From Vibrio proteolyticus NBRC 13287 (GTDB lineage Bacteria > Pseudomonadota > Gammaproteobacteria > Enterobacterales > Vibrionaceae), in NCBI RefSeq assembly GCF_000467125.1, contig NZ_BATJ01000002.1:124001-188000 (forward strand): a stretch of 64,000 nt of DNA, read 5' to 3'. The notes below the pieces were generated by a model. The model ran no database searches, was not told the DNA's origin, and saw only the letters and a program-made list of their open reading frames with translations. The position numbers and the translations under genes are program-made. Position 1 is the stretch's first letter. Each line of letters begins with the position of its first letter. Of this stretch, positions 14,486-22,990 are shown in pieces.

Positions 14486-16000
14486 ATGTGTGGTATTGTT
14501 GGAATCGTGGGCACTTCGCCTGTAAACCAGTCTATCTATGACGCTTTAACGGTCTTACAGCATCGTGGCCAAGATGCCGCTGGTATTTGTACCATAGAAA
14601 GCAATCGTTTTCGTCTGCGAAAAGCAAACGGATTGGTGAAGGATGTGTTTGAAGCCAGACACATGCAACGCCTGCAGGGCGATGTAGGGATTGGTCATGT
14701 GCGCTACCCGACCGCAGGCAGCTCAAGCGCCTCAGAAGCTCAACCATTCTACGTCAACTCTCCTTTCGGCATCTCCCTCGCTCACAACGGTAACCTCACC
14801 AACGCCAATGAAGTTCGCGATAAACTGTTCGCCAAAGACCGCCGTCACATCAACACCACATCGGATTCTGAAGTGCTGCTTAATGTGCTGGCGCATGAGA
14901 TTGACACCGTTAAAGGCAATGTGACCACAGATGATGTGTTCCGTGCTGTAACGAATGTCCATCGCACCATCCGCGGGGCGTACGCAGTGGCGGCCATGAT
15001 CATTGGACACGGTTTGATTGCATTTCGTGATCCGAATGGCATTCGTCCACTGTGTTTGGGTAAACGTGTCGTGGGCGGACATACCGAATACATGGTGGCG
15101 TCAGAATCGGTGGCACTGGATGCGGTCGGTTTTGATTTTGTTCGTGATGTTGCCCCAGGTGAAGCGATCTATGCGACTTTCGACGGCGAGCTGCACACCA
15201 AGCAATGTGCTGACAACCCAGCATTGAACCCATGTATTTTTGAGTTTGTCTACTTTGCGCGCCCGGATTCGTTTATCGATAAAATTTCGGTTTACAGCGC
15301 CCGGGTTGAAATGGGTAAAAAGCTGGGTGAGCGGATTCGTGATGAGTACGCCCATCTGGACATCGATGTGGTGATCCCAATTCCGGAAACCTCGTGTGAT
15401 ATCGCGCTGCAAATCGCACAAGCGATCGATAAACCGTATCGTCAGGGCTTTGTGAAAAACCGTTATGTTGGACGCACGTTCATCATGCCAGGTCAGCAGC
15501 AGCGTAAGAAGTCGGTACGCCGTAAACTCAATGCCATTCGCTCGGAATTTAAGGACAAGAATGTGTTGTTGGTGGATGACTCGATTGTTCGCGGTACAAC
15601 ATCCGAGCAGATCATTGAAATGGCGCGTGATTCAGGGGCGAGAAAAGTCTTTATGGTGTCGGCGGCTCCGGAAATTCGTTTCCCCAACGTGTACGGTATC
15701 GATATGCCAAGCGCGAATGAGCTGATTGCTCATGGTCGTGACAACGACGCAATCTGCAAGCAGATTGGTGCTGATGAACTTATTTACCAGACACTTGATG
15801 ATCTGATTGCGGCGGTTGGTTTGGGCAATACCGATATCACCAAATTTGAAACGTCAGTGTTCAATGGTGAATATGTCACCGGAGATATCGACCAGAAATA
15901 CTTGGAGTTTCTTGAGTCATTGCGTAACGATGATGCCAAACTGCAACGTGAAATCCAGCAGGATCTGGCGAATCTTGAGCTGCATAACGAAGGCGCCTGA
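14486..16000 (+). CDS. purF: Amidophosphoribosyltransferase (PurF)
   Basis: PurF makes 5-phosphoribosylamine from PRPP and glutamine, the first committed step of purine synthesis. The 504-residue protein begins MCGIVGIVG, so Cys2 becomes the N-terminal nucleophile of the glutaminase domain after Met removal. There is no propeptide. The PRPP-binding loop [14 protein letters not shown] lies near 365. It is the second gene of a cvpA-purF unit and is followed by a strong terminator. Confidence 0.97.
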   Translation: MCGIVGIVGTSPVNQSIYDALTVLQHRGQDAAGICTIESNRFRLRKANGLVKDVFEARHMQRLQGDVGIGHVRYPTAGSSSASEAQPFYVNSPFGISLAHNGNLTNANEVRDKLFAKDRRHINTTSDSEVLLNVLAHEIDTVKGNVTTDDVFRAVTNVHRTIRGAYAVAAMIIGHGLIAFRDPNGIRPLCLGKRVVGGHTEYMVASESVALDAVGFDFVRDVAPGEAIYATFDGELHTKQCADNPALNPCIFEFVYFARPDSFIDKISVYSARVEMGKKLGERIRDEYAHLDIDVVIPIPETSCDIALQIAQAIDKPYRQGFVKNRYVGRTFIMPGQQQRKKSVRRKLNAIRSEFKDKNVLLVDDSIVRGTTSEQIIEMARDSGARKVFMVSAAPEIRFPNVYGIDMPSANELIAHGRDNDAICKQIGADELIYQTLDDLIAAVGLGNTDITKFETSVFNGEYVTGDIDQKYLEFLESLRNDDAKLQREIQQDLANLELHNEGA

Positions 16001-16020
16001 AGCGCGAACTGAGCAAGAAG

Positions 16021-16049
16021 AAAAGGCTTCCTGGTGGAAGCCTTTTTTG
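16021..16049 (+). terminator. Intrinsic terminator of purF
   Basis: A 9-bp stem (16023-16031 with 16036-16044) with a 4-nt loop and a T-run. The A-run on its left side means it may also serve znuB, which converges from the right. Confidence 0.88.
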
Positions 16050-16053
16050 TGCC

Positions 16054-16839
16054 TTATTGGCGAACCTTGATACCTTGTGCGAGTAAAAACATAGCGGTGG
16101 CACTTAACACCACTGAAGGGCCGGCTGGCGTATCAAAATGCCAGGACAGGCTCAGGCCACCCAATACCGCGATGGCGCCGAGCAAAGAAGCCAGTGCCGC
16201 CATCTGTTCTGGTGTGCGGGCAAAACGTCGCGCCGTCGCGGCCGGAATGATCAACAACGAGGTCATGATCAGAGCACCAACGAATTTCATCCCTACGGCG
16301 ATCACCATGCCAACCAGCAGCATTAACACCAGTCTCATCAGGTCAACATTATGGCCCTCTACCGCAGCCAGCTCCTCATTGACGGTGGTCGATAGTAAGG
16401 GACGCCAGAACAGCAATAAAACGACAGACACTGCAATCACACCAGCATAAATGAACATCAGATCTTGGGGTGAGACGGCCAGTAAATCACCGAACAGGTA
16501 ACTCATCAGATCAACCCGAACGTTATCCAGGAAGCTGACCGCCACCAGACCAAACGACAGCGAACTGTGTGCGAGAATACCGAGAAGTGTGTCGGTGGCG
16601 ACCAACTGCTGTTTTTGCAGCGTGACCAGTAAAACCGCCAGTGCCATACAACATACCAGCAGAGCCAGATAGAGATTAACATTGAGCAGGAAGCCGAGCG
16701 CTAACCCCATCAATGAGGCATGCGCCAGGGTATCGCCAAAGTAGGCCATCTTGCGCCAGACAACGAAAGATCCCAGAGGGCCTGCGATGAGTGCAATGCC
16801 AAGGCCGGCAAGAATCGACGGAAGCAGAAATTCAATCAT
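16054..16839 (-). CDS. znuB: Zinc ABC transporter permease ZnuB
   Basis: ZnuB is the membrane channel of the high-affinity zinc importer ZnuABC. The protein begins [20 protein letters not shown] and is 261 residues with 7-8 TM helices and the family segment [15 protein letters not shown]. The open frame extends 47 codons further upstream into znuC, but that part is not ZnuB-like, so the ATG at 16837-16839 was chosen. It overlaps the znuC 3' end by 8 nt, indicating coupling. Confidence 0.93.
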   Translation of the reverse strand: MIEFLLPSILAGLGIALIAGPLGSFVVWRKMAYFGDTLAHASLMGLALGFLLNVNLYLALLVCCMALAVLLVTLQKQQLVATDTLLGILAHSSLSFGLVAVSFLDNVRVDLMSYLFGDLLAVSPQDLMFIYAGVIAVSVVLLLFWRPLLSTTVNEELAAVEGHNVDLMRLVLMLLVGMVIAVGMKFVGALIMTSLLIIPAATARRFARTPEQMAALASLLGAIAVLGGLSLSWHFDTPAGPSVVLSATAMFLLAQGIKVRQ

Positions 16840-17620
16840 GGTGATGATGCCCGTGAGAGTGGTGAGAACAGCTGTCGCCTTCGCCTGTAACGGGTTGACC
16901 AGCCAGATCGTGATGATGATGTTCGTGCTGGTGGTGGTACAACGCCAGCGCTTCCTGTCGTGCTTCGCCAAACAGGGCAATATAGTTCGGATGCCGGGTA
17001 ATGGCTGCCGGTGTCCCCGAGCAACAAATATGGTGCTGCAGGCAGATCACATCATCGGTCTTGGCCATCACCAGGTGTAAATCGTGCGAAACCATAAACA
17101 CGCTGCAGCCAAAGCGGTGGCGTATGGTATCGATCAGGTCATACAAATCGATTTGCCCTTGTACGTCCACACCTTGCGCAGGTTCATCCAATACCAACAG
17201 TTCAGGTCTTTGCAACAGCGCCCGGGCGAGCAGTACGCGTTGATTTTCTCCGCCGGACAAATGGTGCATGTCGCTGTCGATCAGGTGTTCGGCCCCGACT
17301 AATTTGAGCGCATCCAACTGCTCTTGTGAGCTGTAACGCCCGGCCAACTGCAAAAAGCGTCTAACGTTAAGCGGAAGTGAGTCATTCAGCTTCAGTTTCT
17401 GCGGCACATAGCCGATTTTTACGCCGCGTGATTTGATGATCTGACCGGTATAACTTTTCTGTAAGCCAAGCAATACTTTGACTAAAGTCGACTTACCCGC
17501 ACCGTTGGGACCAATCAATGTGGTGATTTTGCCTTTTTCCAGCCTCAGGCTGACGTTGTCGAGGACTTTTCTCGGTCCAAATTCTACGCAGATATTGCGC
17601 AGTTCAATTAATGCGGACAT
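16832..17620 (-). CDS. znuC: Zinc ABC transporter ATP-binding protein ZnuC
   Basis: ZnuC is the ATPase of the zinc importer. The 262-residue protein has Walker [10 protein letters not shown] near 37-45, the signature [16 protein letters not shown], and Walker [13 protein letters not shown]. Its last 40 residues are rich in histidine ([10 protein letters not shown], then [11 protein letters not shown] at the very end). That suggests zinc sensing or storage at the cytoplasmic face, which is inference. It is first in the znuCB operon, divergent from znuA across a Zur box. Confidence 0.94.
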   Translation of the reverse strand: MSALIELRNICVEFGPRKVLDNVSLRLEKGKITTLIGPNGAGKSTLVKVLLGLQKSYTGQIIKSRGVKIGYVPQKLKLNDSLPLNVRRFLQLAGRYSSQEQLDALKLVGAEHLIDSDMHHLSGGENQRVLLARALLQRPELLVLDEPAQGVDVQGQIDLYDLIDTIRHRFGCSVFMVSHDLHLVMAKTDDVICLQHHICCSGTPAAITRHPNYIALFGEARQEALALYHHQHEHHHHDLAGQPVTGEGDSCSHHSHGHHHHD

Positions 17621-17644
17621 GGATGGAACTCATTGCATTTTGGT

Positions 17645-17663
17645 AATGTTATAATGTAACATT
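17645..17663. promoter_or_regulatory. Zur operator between znuC and znuA
   Basis: A 19-bp near-perfect palindrome, AATGTTATAATGTAACATT, matches the gamma-proteobacterial Zur consensus core (TGTTATANTATAACA). It sits in the 81-bp gap between the divergent znuCB and znuA starts, where one bound Zur-Zn dimer pair could repress both units. Confidence 0.9.
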
Positions 17664-17701
17664 TAATCTCATTTCAAGCCACAAGCAAATATCAATAAGT
17701 T

Positions 17702-18580
17702 ATGACTCGTTTTACTCTGTTTTTGCTGTTAAGCATAGCGTCGGTCGGTGCCAAGGCAAGCACGATTCTGACCAGTATTAAACCCATTCAAATGATCACG
17801 ACAGAACTGACCCAAGGTGTAAGCCAGCCGGATGTTTTACTTAGCTCTAATGCGTCTCCTCATGATTACGCGCTACGTCCTTCCGATGTGAAGCGGGTGC
17901 ATAGCGCCGATCTCGTGATTTGGTTCGGGCATGAACTGGAGCCTTTTATGGAGAAAGTCGTCGCGGCCAAACCTGGTGCTCAGGTGCTGACACTTAGTCA
18001 CCTGCCGGAGCTACAACTGAGGGAGTTCGGTGAACATCATCACGACGATGGTCATGATCATGGTACGCATGATCCGCATTTCTGGCTGGGTATCAAGCCT
18101 ACACAGCAAATTGCGTCTGCAATCGTACAAAAACTGATCGAAATCGATCCGGAGCATCAGACTCAGTATCAAAGTAATCTGGCGGCGTTTAACCAGCAGC
18201 TAATGCAGTTGAATCACAAATTGGCTGCTCAGCTCAAGCCCGTGTCCAAAAGCGGCTATTATGTTTTTCATGATGCGTACGGTTACTTTGAGCAAGATTA
18301 TGCGCTCAAGCAGCTGGGTTACTTCACTGTCAGCCCGGATCGTAAGCCCGGTGCGAAAACGTTAATCCAGATCCGGACCGCATTGGCGTCCGGGCAGGCA
18401 CAGTGTGTATTTGCCGAACCTCAGTTTACACCGGCAGTGATCGAGTCGGTAACACGTGGCAGTGAGGTAAAAGTGGGAGAACTGGATCCTTTAGGGACAC
18501 AGATTACCGTGCAGCCAGGCAGTTATTTTACCTTCTTGCGCAGTATTGCCGACAGTTTCAGCTCCTGTCTCACTCCTTAA
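17702..18580 (+). CDS. znuA: Zinc ABC transporter substrate-binding protein ZnuA
   Basis: ZnuA binds zinc in the periplasm and hands it to ZnuBC. The 292-residue protein has a signal peptide (about 1-19, MTRFTLFLLLSIASVGAKA) and the family motif SPHDYALRPSD with a metal-ligand His. It carries a short His/Asp-rich loop (EHHHDDGHDHGTHDPH, about 111-126), the HDAYGYFE ligand segment, and a C-terminal FAEPQF segment. The loop is shorter than in some relatives. The divergent znuCB operon and the Zur box support zinc over manganese. Confidence 0.94.
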   Translation: MTRFTLFLLLSIASVGAKASTILTSIKPIQMITTELTQGVSQPDVLLSSNASPHDYALRPSDVKRVHSADLVIWFGHELEPFMEKVVAAKPGAQVLTLSHLPELQLREFGEHHHDDGHDHGTHDPHFWLGIKPTQQIASAIVQKLIEIDPEHQTQYQSNLAAFNQQLMQLNHKLAAQLKPVSKSGYYVFHDAYGYFEQDYALKQLGYFTVSPDRKPGAKTLIQIRTALASGQAQCVFAEPQFTPAVIESVTRGSEVKVGELDPLGTQITVQPGSYFTFLRSIADSFSSCLTP

Positions 18581-18587
18581 TTGAACT

Positions 18588-18618
18588 CAGGCCGCGTTTT
18601 GACGCGGCCTGTTTGTTG
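18588..18618 (+). terminator. Intrinsic terminator of znuA
   Basis: An 8-bp stem (18589-18596 with 18603-18610) is followed by a T-rich stretch, 8 nt after the znuA stop. Confidence 0.8.
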
Positions 18619-18746
18619 ATCTTTGCGCCACTTGGCTGTGATCTCAGCTAGAAAACCAGCTATTCTCCGGTTTGCGACCTTTTAATGCCTTGTTATTGAT
18701 ATAAAATTAGATAATTAATATTACGAAATAACTTCCCCCGGCATTC

Positions 18747-21700
18747 ATGCGGGGGATCGTCAGGCCATTAAGACTTTGCTGCAGGAAACCCACCACCGTG
18801 TTTAGGCTGATACTCTTGGTTCTGTCCGTAGTACTGAGCCATGGCGTGAGAGCGCAAGACACTTCGACGTCTGTTTTTTATCCGCTGCCAACTCATGCGG
18901 AGGGAAAAGGGATCGCGGCGAAACACTTGTTTCCGGGTCAGGAAGGGGGCTTGTGGATTCACGATGTGCACGGTCAGGTTCGTTTTTTTGACGGTGAACA
19001 TTTGCTACCGCGCAGTGGGTCAGTGCTCGATTATCAAGCCAAGCAGTTAGTGTTTTCGGCGGGGGCATTCTGGACGTTTGCCGACAACGAAGTCTTCAAG
19101 ACATTTCCCAATCAGGAACGCAAAGGCGTATTCAGCCTAACACCAGGTAATGTGATCAGAAAGATAGGTGCATCTGGTGGGTTTCTCTGGGTTAGCGATG
19201 ACCGTCACTTCTACACCTATGACATGCAAAGCGAAGAGCTACGTAGTTATTCACTGATGCCGCTTTATCAGCATAACCAGTCGAGCCGCATTCAGATCAA
19301 TGATGCCAGATTGGTGCGCAGCAAATGGGTTTTAGCGACCAATTCCGGCGTGTATCTTTCGGAGGAGGAGCAGTTTACGCATGTGGTCAGTTCAGGCAAG
19401 CAACACATCGAAACGATCTACTTTTCTGAGCAACGCAATCAGCTGTTAATTGGTACGTTGAAGGGGGCGGTGATCATCAACATTGATGATCCGCAGCAAG
19501 AAGAGCGCTGGATTGGTGATACGCATGTTCTGGCCATCACAGAGAGCGCCGATGAATACTGGATCGGCACCGAGAATGGCCTGTTTGTCTACTCGATAGC
19601 CCAACAGCAAACCCGAAAATATACTGGCGTCGGGCGAGATGAATACACGTTATCCGGTAACAAAGTGTATTCCTTGGTCAATGATCACACTGGTGGTATC
19701 TGGATAGGAACCAACCGTGGTGTGCATTACATTTCGTTGTTCGCCCGCAATTTTGAACGCTACGCCGACAGTTCTACCGGTAATGGCCGGGAGGGTGGCA
19801 GCTTGCAAGTGATCGTGCCACAGCGCGATAACGACGACTTCTGGCTGATCACCAACCTCGGTGTTTATCGCCTGATCAGCGACAAAGTGCCTCAGCGAAT
19901 TCAGCTCTACAGCGGTCAGGTTAATGACTTGGTCGAGCTGGACTCACAACTCATTCTGGCCACCCCCCATGGTCTGGTTTGTATCAATAAACTCACAGGT
20001 CAGGTTCTCCAGAATGCGCTACCGCCAGCGCTCAAAGGCAAGGCCGTCCAACAACTGGAACTGGATGAACAGAAAACATTATGGGGAGTCAGTGACAATG
20101 ACCTGTGGTCTTACGATGTGTCACGGCAACATCTTAAGGAGTATGGCCGGCAATGGCTGATCGAGGCGTATCTGCCCGCGCAGGTGACGGACTTGTTAGC
20201 GACGCTGACTCAGGGGATAGTGATTGGCACCGATCACGGGATCTATCGCCTTCGCAGGGGAAACATTCAATTTGTAAAGGACAGCGAACGCTACGGACAG
20301 GTCATCGATATTGAAACTGACTACCAGGACGGTGTGTGGGTTGCCGGGACCTATGGTGTGTTTCGCTTATCACCAGACACAGAAAGCCTGACGCCTGTGT
20401 CTCTGGTTGATCTGAATATCGGGCCGTGTTGTCTGGTCGCACAGGGGCCCTACATGTGGCTGACTTCGTCGGCGGGTTTATCACTCTATAACTCACAGCA
20501 GCAGTTGAAGAAGCACTTCAGTGCCCCCTTTGGTTTAATCATGAACGAGTTTGTTTCACGGCAATGTGCGTTAGATAATTCTTTGGCGCCAGCTTTGATT
20601 TTCGGCTCTAAATACGGCCTGATTCGGGCGCGTTCTTCACAGCTGTTGGACCAAGATATTCCGAGTGGCAAAGTGCTGTTTTCACGGGTCAGCATCGACA
20701 ATCAAACCCTGGCCACCGGTGGTCGTCCGCCTCATCTTGTCCCAGTGAGATACGGTGATTCGGTGAGTTTTTTATTCGGAACCATGCCACAAAGCAACAG
20801 CCGACAGGTGGAGTACCAGATCAATCAAGAAGGTTGGCATGCACTGCAAGGGTCTCAGCTGACGCTAGACCATCTGATGCCCGGAACGTACACCATCACA
20901 GTGCGCAGCCGACTGCCGCATGATCGCGTGTCGGCGGAGAATGCATTGCAATTTATTGTCAATGAACCCTGGTATTTAACCTGGTGGGCCAAGCTGGCAG
21001 GGATGGTTGTCGTACTCTTGTTGCTGAGCACCCTGATTTGGTGGCGCTCCCGTTTGATGATGCGAGCCAATAAACATTTAAAAGCGCAGGTGGCGTTGAA
21101 AACAGATCAACTGCGTCATCAGAGTCGCATTCTGCTGACCAACAACCAACAACTGCGTAAACAGCTGCAGATTCGCAAAATGTTGCAGACGCAAAAAAAC
21201 AAAGAGCTCGAAGCCAGGTTGGTGTCTGCCAGTGAAGCGCTGCTGCAGAGTGGGGAACCACAGGGGCTGAAAACGACGTTGCAGCGCCGGATACGCCAAG
21301 AGTTTGCGTGCTTGGATCAGACAGAAGGGCATCAAGGTGTTGTGGTTTTGTATCCGCTATTGGATACGGTACTGCAAGGCTGGCAGGAGGAGTTCGATAA
21401 AGCGGGGATCCAAGTAGAACTGCGTACAGAAAACGCAGCGGCCAGAACCAGTCAGATTCAAATCACCGAGGACAATCTGGACATGGTATTCAATACCTTA
21501 TTTGCCAGTTTGTTGCGCCGTGGTTACCGCCATCAAACGGTGGTATTGAGTCTGGAGCAAACCGCCGTTGAAGTGCTACTGAGAGTGATCGACTACGGTC
21601 AGCGTCTACCCGATCTTCAGCGCCGTTATATTGGTGACGAAAAAGATCTCAATGTTCTCAATTTACCCAGTCTGGTGGATCGCAGCGGCGGCTGCTTGCA

Positions 21701-22169
21701 TTGTTTTAGCTCGGAAGAGCGCAACTTTCTCGAATTCAGCTGGTCACTGGCCGTGGATCTCGAGTTCGCGCGCGATCAAATGCACAAATCCACCCAGTGT
21801 GAAACGGCCACTCGTTCCGGTCTCTGTCAGCAGGAGTGGCTGGATAATGTGACGTGTCTAATTGAACGCTACTTTCGTGACCCCGATTTCGGGACGACGG
21901 TGATTGCAAATTGTTTATACACATCAGAACGAAGTTTCCAGCGACGTTTCAAACAAGCCACGGGCAGAACGTTTAAAGAATACCTGACAGAATTCCGCCT
22001 GGAACACGCCTGCCGCCAATTACTGTCCGGTCACAAAGTCTCTGAGGTCGCGTTTGACTGTGGCTTCAATGACCCCTCATATTTCAGTCAACGTTTCAGA
22101 ACGTACTTTGGTGTGTCTCCCACACAGTTCGTTGAAACGCACAGCGAACCCCTTTCATCCGACGATTAA
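18747..22169 (+). CDS. Membrane-anchored AraC-type regulator with beta-propeller sensor (HTCS-like)
   Basis: A 1140-residue protein. It has a signal/anchor (about 18-36) and a long periplasmic part with a dozen two-component-propeller repeats (for example WIGTENGLFVYS and IWIGTNRGVHYIS). A Y_Y_Y-like domain covers about 665-735 and a TM helix about 745-765. Next come a coiled coil and a region placed like a histidine-kinase core but without a readable phospho-acceptor His or ATP G-boxes. An AraC DNA-binding domain ends the protein (about 1030-1130, VSEVAFDCGFNDPSYFSQRF). No receiver domain is present. This resembles Bacteroides hybrid two-component regulators reduced to one-component form. 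The ligand and targets are unknown. A GTG at 18798 is an alternative start giving a cleaner signal peptide. It lies between znu and feo. Confidence 0.85.
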   Translation: MRGIVRPLRLCCRKPTTVFRLILLVLSVVLSHGVRAQDTSTSVFYPLPTHAEGKGIAAKHLFPGQEGGLWIHDVHGQVRFFDGEHLLPRSGSVLDYQAKQLVFSAGAFWTFADNEVFKTFPNQERKGVFSLTPGNVIRKIGASGGFLWVSDDRHFYTYDMQSEELRSYSLMPLYQHNQSSRIQINDARLVRSKWVLATNSGVYLSEEEQFTHVVSSGKQHIETIYFSEQRNQLLIGTLKGAVIINIDDPQQEERWIGDTHVLAITESADEYWIGTENGLFVYSIAQQQTRKYTGVGRDEYTLSGNKVYSLVNDHTGGIWIGTNRGVHYISLFARNFERYADSSTGNGREGGSLQVIVPQRDNDDFWLITNLGVYRLISDKVPQRIQLYSGQVNDLVELDSQLILATPHGLVCINKLTGQVLQNALPPALKGKAVQQLELDEQKTLWGVSDNDLWSYDVSRQHLKEYGRQWLIEAYLPAQVTDLLATLTQGIVIGTDHGIYRLRRGNIQFVKDSERYGQVIDIETDYQDGVWVAGTYGVFRLSPDTESLTPVSLVDLNIGPCCLVAQGPYMWLTSSAGLSLYNSQQQLKKHFSAPFGLIMNEFVSRQCALDNSLAPALIFGSKYGLIRARSSQLLDQDIPSGKVLFSRVSIDNQTLATGGRPPHLVPVRYGDSVSFLFGTMPQSNSRQVEYQINQEGWHALQGSQLTLDHLMPGTYTITVRSRLPHDRVSAENALQFIVNEPWYLTWWAKLAGMVVVLLLLSTLIWWRSRLMMRANKHLKAQVALKTDQLRHQSRILLTNNQQLRKQLQIRKMLQTQKNKELEARLVSASEALLQSGEPQGLKTTLQRRIRQEFACLDQTEGHQGVVVLYPLLDTVLQGWQEEFDKAGIQVELRTENAAARTSQIQITEDNLDMVFNTLFASLLRRGYRHQTVVLSLEQTAVEVLLRVIDYGQRLPDLQRRYIGDEKDLNVLNLPSLVDRSGGCLHCFSSEERNFLEFSWSLAVDLEFARDQMHKSTQCETATRSGLCQQEWLDNVTCLIERYFRDPDFGTTVIANCLYTSERSFQRRFKQATGRTFKEYLTEFRLEHACRQLLSGHKVSEVAFDCGFNDPSYFSQRFRTYFGVSPTQFVETHSEPLSSDD

Positions 22170-22314
22170 ATCAAGCCAGCCGATACTGGTTCGTTACTTT
22201 GTATGCGTTCAAGGATAACCGTATTTTCTGCAGATCGGCGTGCTGACTGTCGAGGTAAAACCGTGGCTAAAAGTGTGTCGGAGGAGCGAAAAGAGATGGT
22301 GGAGGAAAGAGAAG

Positions 22315-22353
22315 AAAAAAATGTCGTGGTATAGCCGGGGGGACTATACCACG
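22315..22353 (-). terminator. Intrinsic terminator on the minus strand
   Basis: A perfect 10-bp stem (22325-22334 with 22344-22353) is followed on the minus strand by three bases and seven T. No minus-strand protein gene lies upstream, so it implies an unannotated minus transcript or an incidental hairpin. Confidence 0.6.
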
Positions 22354-22480
22354 GGTGCCAATGACACCTTCGCTTGCTGCCGGAGTGGCATGTTTGCACA
22401 TACCACCTCTGGAATTTGTGTCTGAGAGGTCAGCGCCTCCCAACGAGATTTACTATATCGCCACCAACTTTTTTTACTTA
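22318..22480 (-). ncRNA. Candidate small RNA upstream of feoA
   Basis: The stretch feeding the minus-strand terminator at 22315-22353 has no coding sense and contains further inverted repeats. Both suit a small RNA of roughly 150 nt. I could not find a good promoter for it, so the 5' end and existence are uncertain. Confidence 0.25.
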
Positions 22481-22730
22481 TAAAATTAACGACATCATTA
22501 CATGAGAAATCCGACAAGATACTAAAGCAAATTAAAGTGCTGATTTTTATGGCTTTATTTTAATTCTCTGTTTTATTACATTTCGTTGAACTAGCCTTCT
22601 GTGATCTGTTTTAGGCGAGATTAACGTTTTTGACGGGCGCGATATTTACGCAAGTGACGGAGCAAATCCGGAAACTTTGATTTCACGCAATAACACTAAG
22701 GTTATCCACGTGTATTTTTGATAGCATGAA

Positions 22731-22745
22731 TAAAAATATTTCTCA
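22731..22745 (+). promoter_or_regulatory. Possible Fur box upstream of feoA
   Basis: TAAAAATATTTCTCA matches the 7-1-7 Fur consensus TGATAATNATTATCA at 10 of 14 positions. It ends about 20 bp before the feoA start. Fur repression of feo is well known in enterics and vibrios. The match is moderate. Confidence 0.45.
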
Positions 22746-22764
22746 TTACCACTTGAGCTAACCC

Positions 22765-22989
22765 ATGAAATTGTCTGAATTAAAACAAGGTGAGAGTGCC
22801 ACGATTGTGGCTCTGGACCAGTTGTCTGGCGAGATTCGCAAGAAACTCATGGTGATGGGCCTGTTGCCCAACACTGACGTTAAACTGGTGCGCCGTGCAC
22901 CGATGGGTGACCCGTTGCAGGTTGAAGTGCGGGGTGTCTCTTTGGCTGTGCGTGAAAAAATAGCGAATGCGATTGAGGTGGAGAGCTGA
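22765..22989 (+). CDS. feoA: Ferrous iron transport protein FeoA
   Basis: FeoA is a small cytoplasmic SH3-like protein needed for FeoB-dependent Fe2+ uptake. It has 74 residues, the usual size, with the family pattern LPNTDVKLVRRAPMGDPLQV and VRGVSLAVR. It begins the feoABC operon. The feoB ATG lies one base after the feoA stop. Confidence 0.95.
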   Translation: MKLSELKQGESATIVALDQLSGEIRKKLMVMGLLPNTDVKLVRRAPMGDPLQVEVRGVSLAVREKIANAIEVES

Positions 22990-22990
22990 T

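Larger units (their letters stand above)
22170..22764. other. 595-bp intergenic region upstream of feoABC
   Basis: I found no convincing gene here. It contains a minus-strand terminator hairpin (22315-22353), inverted repeats such as ACCTCT/AGAGGT around 22408-22433, an AT-rich stretch at 22465-22600, and a Fur-like box near the feoA start. The length is unusual for this compact window and suggests a long feo leader or a small RNA. Confidence 0.6.

Noticed and set aside
16840..16980. N-terminal extension of znuB by 47 codons
   Set aside because: The extension lies inside the znuC 3' end, is unlike ZnuB, and the family N-terminus begins at the downstream ATG.
22166..22425. Short open frames (about 60-77 codons) downstream of the AraC-type regulator
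   Set aside because: Composition is non-protein-like, there is no ribosome-binding site or known domain, and they overlap the terminator hairpin.
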